DNA of 64,000 nt from Takakia lepidozioides (lineage: Eukaryota > Streptophyta > Takakiopsida > Takakiales > Takakiaceae), in assembly GCA_030704615.1 (NCBI GenBank), contig CM060734.1, positions 21,140,001-21,204,000 of the forward strand, read 5' to 3'. The notes under the pieces were generated by a model. That model saw only the letters and a list, made by a program, of their open reading frames with translations. It made no database searches and was not told the origin of the DNA. The position numbers were made by a program, and so were the translations under genes. Shown here in pieces: positions 45,666 to 57,468 of the stretch. Within the stretch, counting starts at the first letter, position 1. Each line of letters starts with the position of its first letter.

Positions 45666-47355
45666 CAGCACGACGCCAATTTTGTGACGCCCGGGCGTCG
45701 CAGGCCCTCGCATGGGAGTCACCAAAAACGTCGCAAATATGCAACATATGGGGGTCGCAAGCCCCTGGCGGTCCATGGCGATGGCAGGGGCCTCCTGCTA
45801 GCGACACTCGGCCGTCACTGCCCTCCAGCCGACGACATTGGAGGGGGCGACGGCTCGGCGTCGCAACCAAGTTTTTTTCTAAAATGCCCGGGCGTCGCAT
45901 CCTAAGGACAAAAAACACGTGGCGTAAGCCGGGTGGTAGGATAAGCGACGCCGTTGCGTCGCTGCTAGCGACTCCTGGGCGTGGCAAAGAAAAAACACCC
46001 ATCGCCGCTGGAGTCACACGCTGCGACGCTCGGCCATGGGTTCCCGCGACGCGCTGGTGTCGCTTTCCAGATTTTCAATCAAAAAATAAAAACACGTGGC
46101 GTAGGCAGGGTGTTGGGATCAGCGACGCCACGACGTCTCTGCTAGCGACCCCCGGACTAGAAAAAACCATCACAGGGGGGGTCGGGCATTGCTACCGGCA
46201 TGGGTTTTTGCGACGCCCGGCCATTGCTACTTGCGACCCCCGCCAAAAAAACCCGTCGCAAGGCCAACCTGGTGGGTGGGGGGATTGGGGGTTTGATTTT
46301 GGGGGTGAATTGGGGGTGGTTTTGTTTTTCCCTGGTTTTGTTTTAGGGTATTGGGAGACCTTACAGCTTCCATTACTCTGATTTAGCAGGTACACAATTG
46401 AGCAAGCATGAATCGAGGGTGAGGCCGGTGCGACAAATGAATAAGATGAAAGATGGAAAGATGGAAATATATTTACAAGCAATGAGCTGAAATGTTTTGC
46501 TCACAAGGGTTTAGTAGGCTGACCCTGGGACCTACACGGACTAGGACTAGTCATCCTCATCCTCAGCCTCAGAGGAGGACCTATAGCTATCCAATGAGCC
46601 TGATGACTCCGCGCCCTTTGCCTGAGTACTTAAAGCAGGCGGCGTTCCCCTAAGTCCCACAGAGCTCTCATCCAATCCCTGGCCATGACCCCCCCCCCTA
46701 ATCCATACTAGTGCCCTGTAGTGCACTCATCCCCTCCTTGTTGGCCATGTTCTTCATGTGGGATTGCCAACCATGCTCCTTGGCGTAGTTGTACTATACC
46801 GGAGATGGCTTCCTCTCAAACGCGCCACTACTGCAAAAGGGTGGGGTTAGCGACGCCCAACCCCCCGCACCCCATTTCCCGTGCAACGCCACCGCCGCGA
46901 CGGTTTTTGCGACGCCGGGAGCATCGTAGCAGATTCTTGCGACGTGTGACGCGTCGCAAGGCAGAGGGACAACCAATTTGGCCAAGTCCCTAGCTGCAAC
47001 GCTCAAGGCGTCGCAGGTTCAGTCTTGGAGGGCAAAAACGTCGCAGTTATATAGCGACGCCTCTGCCATCACACATTCTGCGATGTCGCGAGCGTCGCAG
47101 AGCAACTCAAGGACTGCCATTTTGACGAAGTCCATATCTGTGACGCCCCAGTCTTGGGGGAAAAGACGTCGCTGTTATACAGCGACGCCGTTGGCGTCGC
47201 AATGGGAACGACGCCTCGAGCGTCGCAGTGCGATCCCTTCGACTGCCATTTTGGTTAAGTCCATATTTGTGATGCTTGAGGCATCGCAGCATTAGTATTG
47301 GGGGCAAAAGCTGCTTCCGTCGCTTTGAAAACGATGCCTCGGGCGTCGCAGTGGA
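45666..47355. mobile_element. Second hairpin-array element (GCGACGCC palindromes)
   Basis: Two arrays of GCGACGC...GCGTCGC inverted repeats (45683-46255 and 46845-47350) flank a 590-bp centre without them. Examples are GTGACGCCCGGGCGTCGCAG at 45683 and AACGACGCCTCGAGCGTCGC near 47208. Loops and spacers vary, so the arms are less uniform than in the 3.2-6.6-kb element. No coding capacity was recognised. The overall layout suggests another foldback-like non-autonomous element, unrelated in sequence beyond the GCGAC word. Confidence 0.55.
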
Positions 47356-47359
47356 TTTA

Positions 47360-47964
47360 GAATGACTATGATTACAGTTTTTTGCTACATAATGATTTTG
47401 TTTTTGGCTCAATTTTGTTTTGTGAATTCCAACCCCACACTACTACATCCATGCAAAAATTCGGACCAAATATATTTATGGGGTCACTATTGCAGAACTC
47501 TCTATGAAGAGTGCTTGAAGTTGAATTCAAATAAACTTTGGAGTGCAAATGAGGGCATAAAATATGGTTTTGGGTGCAGATGACTTTTGTTCACTCCCAA
47601 ATTTTGCATGCACATTGCATATGCTGTCATTAATCGTATGGTTAAAAAATGGAGTTAAAAAAAATTCATGTGCATGCGAAACGTAGCTTTCCGTCTCCAC
47701 AACACATTTGTTTACTTTCAAACTTTGCCAGTATGTTCAGTATACCATCTGATAGGTCCGGACAAATATGACATCAATCAAAATTCATTCAAAGGGCAAT
47801 CGAATCATCACCCATCCAAATGATTTTGTTTTGTTTGAAAACTTTGCAAGTATGTTCTGCATACCATCCAGACGACATGTCTCGGACAAATATGAGATCA
47901 ATAAAAATTCATTCAATGGGCCAACGGATGTTTGCCCCTCCAAATGATTTTTGTTTGCTTTGAA
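47360..47964 (+). repeat. Diverged relative of the 1-kb satellite
   Basis: The segment has the same order of blocks as the satellite unit at 22-26 kb: TTTTGGCTCAATTTTGTT, GCAGAACTCTCTATGAAGAG, TTTGGAGTGCAAA, GGTTTTGGGTGCAGATGA, then the GGGCAACGGATG/CATCCAAATGATTTT blocks. It is clearly diverged. It is cut at 47964 by a solo LTR and is related to 49080-49795. Confidence 0.75.
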
Positions 47965-48706
47965 TGTCGCGCACCTCACTTCGGTAAACCCCCCCGCTAG
48001 GTCATAGTTATTCGCTTTGGTGCGCGCGTCAACTTCAAAACTAGCCGCCGGACCAACTCGGAGCTTCGGCTGCTCACCGGGGCATATTTACAGTCCCCCT
48101 TCCTCCCCTCGGGACCCTCGAGGTATCAGGCCCAGTGGAATTTCCCTTTGGTAGTTGGCAGTCTTGAATAGCTCCCCACACCTTAGTCGCTTTCCGGAGA
48201 GGCGCGTTTACTCTCTAGCTTTTGGTCACATAACTAGAGAGTTGATTGAAATTTTGTCTTCTGAAGCGGATTAGGGTTTAGTCTTACAATGTGGCCTCCG
48301 TGAATGCTCGTGGACCTCTCTTTGTCCATAATTTATGAGGCCTCAATCTTGACAGGATTCATTTGCAATACTTATAATCTGGACTGGTTCTGAAATCTAC
48401 ACTCTTACAAGCAGCATTGGAATTCTGAACTACGGCGACATTGGGTTATGCTTCCACAGATGATGTCTTTCGAAGATGACATCAGGTTGATATTTGAATG
48501 AGGTTAATGTTTGGCGTTGTTTGAGAATGATCCGACAAGAAATTCCAGATGTCCTAACTTGGAATAGTAAGCGCCTCCGCCTCTTTGAATGCCTTTGGCA
48601 CTCAAGGGTGCTTCAGCCCCCTTCCCTACTACTACCACTGCCCCCACCATAGGGGCAGCCCCTCTTAAGTCCCGACGCCCCGCCCTCAAGGCAAAGGGCC
48701 GCGACA
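47965..48706 (+). mobile_element. Solo LTR with TTGAA target-site duplication
   Basis: The 742-bp segment starts TGTCGCG and ends CGCGACA, perfect inverted termini for an LTR. It is flanked by TTGAA at 47960-47964 and again at 48707-48711. Joining the flanks restores the CTTTGAAACTTTG text seen intact at 49765-49785. Both ends match the minus-strand solo LTR at 20949-21674; the middle differs. No internal retroelement genes accompany it. Confidence 0.85.
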
Positions 48707-48711
48707 TTGAA

Positions 48712-49800
48712 ACTTTGAAACTTTGCTTAAGTACAGGGCCCACCCCTGAAAAGGGGCAGTAGCCGCAAGGCAAAGTGGCTCTTAGTTATGCCGGCCTCGA
48801 CCGGAGTCTTCTCTTTCAAAACAAAACAAATTCATTTGCCCCCCAAGGACAAGTTCACCATGTCATCCAATTTGGTTCATTGTAAGAAAAAATCCTCTCA
48901 TGGGTGAACGACTATTGCACCCATGAATGGATGTGGTTCAAGCTCAACTTTTGTCCGCATATACTTGAATATATGTGTAACACATGTGCAAAGATTCAAT
49001 AGCAAAAAAAAAACATTTGCCTCCCCAACGACGCACTCACTCCTCAACCAATTTTGAATTAAATCGAATTTTAATAAATTTTAAATACAAACTTGGATTT
49101 AGAATGACTATGATTGCGGTTTTTTGCTACATAATGATTTTTGTTTCTGCACAATTTTGTTTTGTGAATTCAAACCCCACACTACTACATCTATGCAAAA
49201 ATTCGGACCAAACAAAAATGGAAAAAAATAAAAAAATAAATGTTTTCTTGGGTCACTATTTGCAGAACTCTCTATGAATAGTGCATGAAGTTGAATTCAA
49301 ATCAACTTTGGAGTGCAAATGAGGGCAGAAAATATGGTTTTGGGTGCAGATGACTTTTGTTCACTCCCAAAATTTGCACGCGCATTGCATATGCTGTCAT
49401 TAAGCATATGGTTGAAAAATGGAGTTAAAAAAAATTCATGTGCAGGCGAAACGCAGCTTTCCGTCTCCACAACACGTATATGTCCATCAAAAGGCGAACG
49501 AACAATTGACCATCCAAATGATTTTTGTTTACTTTCAAACTTTGCCAGTATGTTCAGTATATAATCTGATAGGTCCTAGACAAATATGACATCAATCGAA
49601 ATTCATTCAAAGGGCAATCGAATCGTCGCTCATCCAAATGATTTTGTTTTGCTTTGAAACTTTGCAGATATGTTCTGCATACCATCCGACATGTCTTAGA
49701 CAAATATGAGAACAATCATTCAATGGGCCAACGGATGGTTGCCCATCCAAATGATTTTTGTTTGCTTTGAAACTTTGAAACTTTGCTTTATTAAAGATAA
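48712..49800 (+). repeat. Further satellite-related sequence
   Basis: The block order seen in the 22-26-kb satellite unit recurs from about 48835 to 49795 (including TTTTTGCTACATAATGATTT at 49119, TGCAGAACTCTCTATGAATA near 49260, and AACGGATGGTTGCCCATCCA near 49731). With 47360-47964 it makes about two diverged units of the same family. Confidence 0.7.
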
Positions 49801-50202
49801 GCAACAAAAGATGAGCAACAAGAAGAAAGATACCCATCAATCAGTTAATCGGTTATGTATACAAAGTACATCAAGAGAATATCTATTATGCCCCTCTACG
49901 CGATCTTGGTCTCAAAACAACCTTACGTCTGTCATACACATCTCACTCATGTTGTATCCTGAGGTCCTAAGCATCCAACGAGAACTCATATGATGCAAAT
50001 AGCTCGGTGCTAATACTAGTCCTACTAGCACACACGGATACTACTACTCCGGAATATCATCGGGAGGGTCATCTTCATTGTCAAGCTCCAAATCTTCTTT
50101 AGCGTACTCATGATCATCATCAACATTAATGTCCTCCCTATCTGAAGCCTCATCACACGGCGAATCATCATCCATATATCCATGATATGGCTCATGCACC
50201 AG
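49801..50202. other. No gene; flank of CACTA remains
   Basis: Mostly Ser/Asp-type low-complexity frames on the minus strand that continue the acidic tail of the TNP2/DUF4216 remains. No CACTA terminal motif could be assigned. Confidence 0.35.
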
Positions 50203-52130
50203 CTAAACCATAGGATGAGGATCATGTTCTTCATGTTCTTCATCATTGTTCTCTTCCTCGTCTTCAGACGCCTCCTCGTCATCCTCCTCTTCAATGCCCA
50301 CCTTCACGACCTCCAACGTTAGTGTTGGAGGCCAGTTGTTCCTCAATTGCCTCCACCCATGCATCATCATCTCCACCCTCATCCTCGGCCTCCTCTTCCT
50401 CTTGCACGGCCTCTTCCCCCTCCTCTTCGTGATCCCGTGGGTCTTCATCTTCCGTACCCCACTTAGAACCCTCGCCATGATAAATGTGCCTTCCTCTTGG
50501 CCGAGCATGCACAACCAACTTCCAATTGCCCGATCTAGTATTATCCGCGGAAAAGAAGACTTGCTCCATATCGGAAGGCTATGCAAACGGCTCGTCACTA
50601 ATGCGACTACAGGGAAGGATCCTATCCGCATTGACTCGCATGAAGCCACATTCATCTTGTTGTAGTGTTGCATTTACCCCTACAGTGTTGGATCGGAATT
50701 CCCTCCCCTTGAAAATAATAGGTCAATACTCATCATACTGAAGTTGCAAAATGGCATCAAGCTCCCCAATATATTCAAGTTTGCTTCTTTCGGGTCGAGT
50801 GTCCCTTGTGCTTGACACGGAATCTTGCCAATATGTTGCACACAAACCGGAGTCAAAAGTGGTCTTCCGGCGCATGTCAAGAGAGCGGATGCGGAAATGG
50901 CGACCATGAACCCACATTGAGGTGAACGAAAGGGCATATTCAGATCATGCGCATCACGAAATTTCCATATAATTTGTCATAAACCCTAAACTCGGTGCAA
51001 TTTCATATGAGAAATTTGAGGACATTCATCATCTGTATGGAGAGATGCATTTCGGACTTGTACCTCCCAATAAGGTAACTCGTAGAAGATTGAGAGCCGG
51101 GACATGCCACACCTTGCTTTACGACGTTTTTTATCCACCACCTCTTTCCACCGGCCTTTCCAAAATGACCCGGGTGGACGCACGGGTGGAGGTCTCCTCT
51201 CCACGGTTCCATCAAATAATTTCTTGCCTCTCGTTCTCCATGGATGGTCAAGAGGTAGAAATTTCCGGTAGTTGGGATAGATCATTTTTCCAACATTCTT
51301 CGAATACTATGCATCAAGGTTATCCGGCCTACAACATGAACATCCTGCGTATCCCTTTGTGCTTAGTCCCAAACAAACTGAAAGCCCTGCACAAAACCAT
51401 GAATTTAGTTGGGATTTAACATTGTGCGCCTCGTATTTCAATAAACCTTGTAAACATGAACTGCTAAAGAAAAATCATGATGAGTACATACAAACACATG
51501 GTGTACAGAAGAAATATTAATACTATAGATAATATCAAATTAAGTTGTACCTGGATGGTCATGCATTGTCCATAGCAAAAGCCCTCGCAAGAGAAAAGAA
51601 CGTCGGCCAGTGGGTGCCGATGCATCATAGGCTGGAACTCCATTCCATAAAAGCTTTTGTTTGTCAACCAATGGACGCATATGCATATCCATGTCCTTCA
51701 CTTGTTTTTTTCCCTACAACACAAGTTATTTACAATACATATCAAATCGTTTCAAATACAAACAAAACAAATCATCTTAGTTACATATATATTCGACATT
51801 GTACTACCACGTACATCATAAAGCAACAAGAAAGAGTTGTGATATTCACCTGGCACAATGGCAGCCAACATAATATGGCCCTTCTTGATAGCAAGATAGG
51901 GAGGGATGTTGTAATTAACCAGTGTCAAAGGCCAAGTTGAATGGCTACTGGACTCGACTGAGAATGGATTGACACCATCCATAGACAAGCCGAGACGGAC
52001 ATATCTGAATCTTCCTTCAGAAAATGCCATTTCTCCTCGGTGTGTTTCCATGCTTGAGAATCATGGGGGCCACACACCTTTCCCGGGGGGCTTCGATGTG
52101 TCGCATGCCACTTCATGAGTTGTGCGAAGG
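50203..52130 (-). pseudogene. CACTA (En/Spm) transposase TNP2 with DUF4216-like tail
   Basis: Minus-strand text reads in TNP2 order, with breaks: KWHATHRSPPGK and DSQAWKH (52116-52040), YVRLGLSMDGVNPFS and WPLTLVNYNIPPYL (about 52020-51880), MRPLVDKQ with LLWNGVPAYD (about 51690-51640), LLLWTMHDHPG (51560), LSTKGYAGC (51355), YRKFLPLDHPWR (51270) and ELPYW (51085). It is followed by a DUF4216-like part with MEQVFFSADNTRSGNWKLVV (about 50570-50510) and an E/D-rich tail. TNP2 cuts CACTA elements at their ends. Multiple frameshifts and stops make it inactive as written. TIRs were not identified. Confidence 0.8.
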
Positions 52131-52256
52131 ATGGACTCCGAAATTGCCATATGATTTCAGAAGTTTGAATTACAGCAAGGAGCCTTGCATTAACAAAGTG
52201 GTAGTAAAGATTTTGACTACCTGCACTAAGATCCTGGCAAGCTGCACTAACAGATG

Positions 52257-53140
52257 TTACTCCTCCTCGAAGTATCCAGCCTCTTCTAACTCGTCCTCAT
52301 GTTCGTCAAGTAATTCTGCCTCTGCAGAGTAAAACTCTCCCACTGTATTCGATGCAAATGAACAGCCCGACCTTGCATCATCTGGCCAGTTTTTATAAAT
52401 CATGACTAGCGCGTCTAGATTGGTAATTCCAAGTCGACAACGTCGCAAGCTCGTGAGCAATCCGGCAACCGAAAAAATTCTCTCAATCTCAATCTGAGAT
52501 CCAGGTATGGCAAGAATCTGCCTAGCCAAAAATGCAACATTTGGGAACCGAACTGCATGGTCCTTCCACCAAGTCAAAGGTTTGACAGCCTCCTCCTCCT
52601 CCACAGCAAGACGACAAAAGACAGATAATTCCAATACAAGTAGGGCCTCAAAAGCCTCCTCTGCCGATGTTGGAGCATCAAAGAGGGAATCCATGGGGCA
52701 ATCTGCAACTTGCGGACCGTCATTGCCACGAGCAGGGTTCAAAAATCTAAACACTTTGACTAGCAACGGAATCATGGCCTTTTTATCGTATTCAGAGACA
52801 ACTATCTTGGCTTTGTCCCTGCCCGAAAACTCTGTGATGCATTGTAAACCCTTGTATCGAGGGTCGAGCATGAGAGAAATCATGTTATGCGCTTTTTCAC
52901 TCTGAAATGCACATGCAAAAGAAAGAAATGGTTGCAATACACTCACCGCCTCTGCTGCCATGCGAGCATATAAAATCTCCAGCTCTGAATCAAAGTCCCT
53001 GCACTGCAGGGGTGGCTGGGCATGAGCTCTTCGATTGAACTCTCCCTGTAGCTTAATGCTGATCGCAATTGCCGCATGTAGTGCATCAGAAAGGAGCTAG
53101 TATCCCCTTGTCTGATTCAAAACACATTGCTTCACAATTG
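52257..53140 (-). pseudogene. hAT transposase C-terminal part
   Basis: The frame 52961-52257 contains MLDPRYKGLQ followed by the hAT dimerisation block: TWWKDHAVRFPNVAFLARQI, IPGSQIEIERIFSVAG, and RRCRLGITNLDALVMI. An upstream exon-like stretch to about 53100 is joined through a probable short intron (GTGAGTG near 52948 to TTTCAG near 52903). A TAG in the upstream text at about 53099 and the absence of the BED finger and DDE core show that only the 3' part remains. It lies next to the CACTA remains on the same strand. Confidence 0.8.
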
Positions 53141-53724
53141 GTGTGAGAGTCTCTGTCAAGTTAAATAAGCACAGTGTGAAAACAGCTAGAATAAAACTAG
53201 TTATTTGTATTTAACACTTGAATTTAGGTCAAGTGTTAAATCAAGTGTCAAGTTTAGTTTGACACCTGGTCCGTCTTATCTTCACGAGAGCGGCAGTCGC
53301 GCGGCTCATCTCTCTTGAGTTGAGCCTGCGCGACCGAGCTCCTGCATTCTTCAGATCTGAGTGTGCTTATGGTGGTCTTGCTGGTCATCACTCCAGCCTC
53401 ACCACCTACAGCATACTCTAGGATTGACCGGTGATCAAATCTGGCCTAATCCCTATGAAAGCAAGCGCCCACACAAAACCAACATGGCGCACAGTCAAGC
53501 ATGCAGGTGTTGGGGGGGATCCAAACACAAGAAATGAAAACATCAACACCCCCACACCAAAATCCAGCTGCAATGCTGATCCTGCAGAATATCCCAGCCC
53601 AAAACCCCGGACTGACTGGCCTCCACCAAGAGAGGCTTTGGCAACTACGAGTACAAGGTAATGAAAATAGTACAGAGATGGAGGGGAAGAATAGAAGCCC
53701 GCCCAAGCAAGATCTAATCCTGAT
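53141..53724. other. Intergenic, no gene supported
   Basis: A proline/threonine-rich plus frame at 53431-53661 overlaps a minus frame of similar length. Neither has a recognisable motif. A TTGACAC/AAGTGTTAAAT short inverted and direct repeat lies at 53208-53260. Confidence 0.35.
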
Positions 53725-54330
53725 CTATGCTATCAACTTCCAAACTTCTCTCAAAGTGCCTCGCTCTGCGTGATGGTAAGGTATAGGAGGTATATCTATG
53801 TCCAGAAACCTGCCACTAACCTTGTCCCAAGCTACAGTAGCTCGCTCTAACCAACCCTCCTCCTCTTTCTGCCAGGTAGAGACAAAGCAATACTCCCCTA
53901 TCTCCCGCTCACTGAACACTAAAGAAAACAAAGGTAGGGTCTGATAGTCTCTCAACTCGAAAGCTTTGAGACGGTTGCGGGTGTCCTCATTGCGAATGAC
54001 TGCATCTCCTTCATGCACAACAAACATGTCATTGCTGATGAACCCCCGCTCGTGGTTGCCCTGTGCAGAGCGTATCCGGCTGCAACCATGTCTGATTGCA
54101 CAAACTTGTGTAGCTCCTGCTCCTCTGCTCCAGTACACCACGGCCTTGTGACTGAACACCTTGGTCCCCGGGGCTGTCTTTGGCTGTGTTCCAAGCCTAG
54201 CTTTCACCCACTTTGGTATTTCACCTACAGCTGCAGAACTGCTGGCTCCAACAGAGTTCTGACTGTCCAAGAAAACCAGATAGAGAGACCTGCAGAAATG
54301 AGAATCTATCATGAGAGACTGAATTTGCAA
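53725..54330 (-). CDS. Unknown protein fragment
   Basis: An open frame of about 200 codons with balanced composition and a protein-like pattern (FISNDMFVVHEGDAV, EIGEYCFVSTWQKEEEGWLE, VSGRFLDIDIPP) ending at a TGA near 53725. A plausible splice acceptor (TTGGACAG) lies near 54266, and upstream minus-strand text at 54330-54790 is Ser/Pro-rich. I do not recognise a family. It could be a real exon or part of a LINE-type or other element. Confidence 0.35.
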   Translation of the reverse strand: MQIQSLMIDSHFCRSLYLVFLDSQNSVGASSSAAVGEIPKWVKARLGTQPKTAPGTKVFSHKAVVYWSRGAGATQVCAIRHGCSRIRSAQGNHERGFISNDMFVVHEGDAVIRNEDTRNRLKAFELRDYQTLPLFSLVFSEREIGEYCFVSTWQKEEEGWLERATVAWDKVSGRFLDIDIPPIPYHHAERGTLREVWKLIA

Positions 54331-55900
54331 AGATGCTGAGAGATGACGAGGTCGAGAGGGAGTCGACGGGAGCCTTGCAATCCAGCAAGGGAGGGGCAGT
54401 CTGGACCGACTGAGAAGGAGGTAACTCCTTGGGGATCGATTGTGACGGTATGATTGGCTGAAGCGGTGAGGGAGGACTGGGAGAAGACGAGAGGCAGCGG
54501 AGGGGAGCCCTGCAAGTGGCAGTCAACAACCAGAGAAATGGAAGAAGGTAGGTGAGTGGAATGAATTAGTGTAGTTTATCAATGATCGAAGCTGAGCCTG
54601 TGGAGTGTCTGCCGTTGACATGTTTCTCTGTCAAACTCAGGTGAGTCCTGGAAGCGGCATTGATGATCTCTGCCAGCTGATTGGAGGGTTCCTGGTCCAT
54701 TGGCATCATCTTGACGAAGAGCTGCTGCATATGATGTCGTCCCTACCCCGTGAACGTTGGAATTTGCGGAAGATCGCATGTTCAGCATCCGGATCCCTGC
54801 TGATGTCTGTAATCATTTTCACCCAAGCCTTCCTTGCCTCAATTTGAACTTCATAAAAGGCTAACAGCACAGAGAGACATGTCCTCTCTCTACTCAGGGT
54901 CCAATTGCATCTGACGCTTCAAAGATAGGACAAATGACTGTAGATCTTGTGAGACAAAATGTCATAGTTTAGTAGCTTTTGAATTGGGGATGGTGACCCC
55001 GGTTTCCAAATGGTCATTATGGGGATGAGTCGAGGCCAGGCTTTTGAAGGTATGCTGCAGTGAAGGAGACAATGCTCCAGCGATTCCGCTAAGACCTAGG
55101 CTGCAGCATTTACATAGTAATGCCTCTGAAAAGGAAAATCAGGCTCCCACCTTGAGAACCCGGTTTGCCATTTGTCATAGAAATGTGGCCACTTTTGCAA
55201 ATATGACCTTATTGCAGATGTTGGCACAGATATGGTTCCATTTCGCCTATTGGAGGCCATGACCTGCCCACTTCCATTTGATCTGGAATTGGGGTGATTT
55301 AAGCAGCGAGCGGTATGCTGCTTTGGCAGAATAATTAAAGAAGGAGGGTCGAGAGGTGTCCAAAAAGAAAAGTTTGAGGATAGCCAGGTAGCCGGTGACT
55401 GCTCGGGAGGCGCGGAATGGTTCATGTCTTTGTCGGCAGATGACCAGTGGCATATTCTCACAAGGGTGAATTGCTCACCGGAGATTTGTATGGAAACAGG
55501 GAATGAAACCTGAAATAGTTGGATAGATCCAATAATAGATCCAACCTATTAAGAACCAGCCCCGAGAAATGGTCTGTTTTTGTATCCGTATTGTATATGA
55601 CCTGGTTTCGGGAATTGGAACAGGTGACCCAATTGCCAAGGCTACACATTGTCATTGTCGTCTTATTTTGAAAAATCAATTGTCAATTATAGATGTTATT
55701 AGAGTACAAGCATTACGTTGTAGATGCATTAAGCCTAGATTGTTTCCTGCTTATTGTTGTATTTATAGAGAGTCTAACATTGTAGATACTAATCTGAATG
55801 ACTTCACTGATAGTGAAAGGGATACCACTGATTGTGAGTCATCAGAGTCTGATATAGAAAGTGGATAGACACGAGTCATCACAGTCTGATATAGCTAGAA
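54331..55900. other. Gene-poor stretch
   Basis: Short overlapping frames only. Near 55835-55905 a ~30-bp direct repeat (AGTCATCAGAGTCTGATATA and AGTCATCACAGTCTGATATA) precedes the pogo-type pseudogene and may lie in its 5' part. Confidence 0.35.
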
Positions 55901-55901
55901 A

Positions 55902-57330
55902 GTGGACACGATGGTATGTGGTACTCGAAGGGGACCCGTGACTCCTAGTAGACGAAGTGTTACAGACTGTCTTACCATTAATTCACAATGTCCTACCATC
56001 CCCGAGATAGTGAAACGGAAACGAAGCAATGTACCTCAAAAACCTGTTCGTAAACCTCAAGCTCCTGCTCTAATTCTGCCACCTATTGGCAAGAAAAAAA
56101 GGTGCCGGAGAGTAGCATGGTCAGAAGCTCAAATGGCTGAAGCAGTGGCCGCAGTGGAGGATGGAAATTTACCTTCTATTCGAGCTGCAGCACGAAAATT
56201 TCATATTCCAGTCTCTAGCATTAGAAGATGGTTGGGGTCGGGAATCGTGGTCAAACATGGTGGAAGAGGCTTCAAGCTGGTCAAATTTGGAATACTGATG
56301 AAATGGGCATACAAGCAGGCCGCACGTTAGGCATGAGAGTCTTGGCGAGGAGAGGTTCCAGAGACGTGTACGGGGTTCTGCCAAAATCTCGAGAGTGGGT
56401 GACGATTTTGTCTTGCGTGAATGCATCTGGACAGGCATTGCCCAATTTCTATGTATTCAAAGGCAAATCTCGTATACTAAGAAGAAACTACATTGCAGAT
56501 TGTGAAGTGGGAGCAACGATGGCAATCCAAACAAAAGCATGGATGACAACAGAGCTCTTTGCAAATTGGTTGTCTCATTTTCAAGGAACTGTGCCCGGTG
56601 GGATTTCATTGACTAATCGTCACCTGTTGATTTTAGATAATCATTCAAGTCATGTTTCAGAAGCTGTCATAGAACAAGCTGCAAGGATGAGACTTGATAT
56701 CCTCACAATTCCAGCACATATTTCCCATAAGCTTCAACTGTTGGATGTTGCATGTTTTGGGCCTTTCAAACGATATTTCAAGCAAGAGCGCAGTCTGTTT
56801 ATGATGCAACATGAAAGTGAAGTGGAAAAAGAGCATCTGGCTACTATTGCTAGCAAAGCTCTACAAAATGCTTTGACCCCATCAAATATTCGTGCTGGGT
56901 ATAGAAAGGCATATAGCCTATCAACGTTGGTGCCATGGACAGGTGTTTTGGGCCATCCCAATGTGGCGAAGAAGATGCGGCGACGAGGCTGCTGTATATG
57001 GATTCAACTTCAATGCATGGCAGGGATGGTGTGGCTACTGTAATCACAAACTCCTTCCATGAGAATGTGATAGATACCAATGATGTGTACATGTCTGATC
57101 TCTCACACCTGGAAGTTGAAGCACATCTACAGTCACAAGTTGATAGTGATATTCCAATAAATCAGTTCTTGAATACTACTAGTAATTCAGAGCTAGAAGT
57201 TGAAGCACCACTAGAGGCTAATTTGCAAGTATCTTCGTCTTTGGATAGGGGGCTGCTATTTCATGAGCGGCATGAGCATGAGCGGAAAAAAAAAAAGCAT
57301 GAGCAGACCATTGTGAGTCCACGGAAATAG
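55902..57330 (+). pseudogene. Pogo/Tigger-type DDE transposase, internally deleted
   Basis: The first frame (55902-56330) ends with a psq-type helix-turn-helix: RVAWSEAQMAEAVAAVEDGN, then IRAAARKFHIPVSSIRRWLG. In another frame (56228-57043) the DDE_1 core follows: IWNTDEMGIQ (first Asp), WVTILSCVNASGQ.LPNFYVFKG, LLILDNHSSH (second Asp) and HKLQLLDVACFGPFKRYF (third Asp). About 100 or more residues between the HTH and the core, including the second DNA-binding helix region, are missing, and the frame shifts at the joint near 56235-56270. A second shift near 56935-57000 carries the C-terminal tail to 57330. The catalytic triad is preserved, the DNA-binding part is not. Superfamily: Tc1/mariner-pogo. 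Confidence 0.82.
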
Positions 57331-57468
57331 GGTTAGGAGGCACGGAAATAGGGTCATGTGAAGTTGGAATGTGGCACCAGTGGACTTGAAATGCAACATT
57401 TTATTGCAAATTTTGTGGCAAGCCACGTCTATACAAGTGTGTTCTAACTATCATAGCCGGAATGGGCA
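57331..57468. other. Short gap, 3' flank of the ParB/MTase gene
   Basis: Between the pogo pseudogene tail and the stop of the minus-strand gene. It should hold the 3'UTR of the latter; no poly(A) signal is evident. Confidence 0.3.

Noticed and set aside
50246-50665. 139-codon Ser/Leu-rich plus frame
   Set aside because: Shadow of the acidic DUF4216-like tail on the minus strand.
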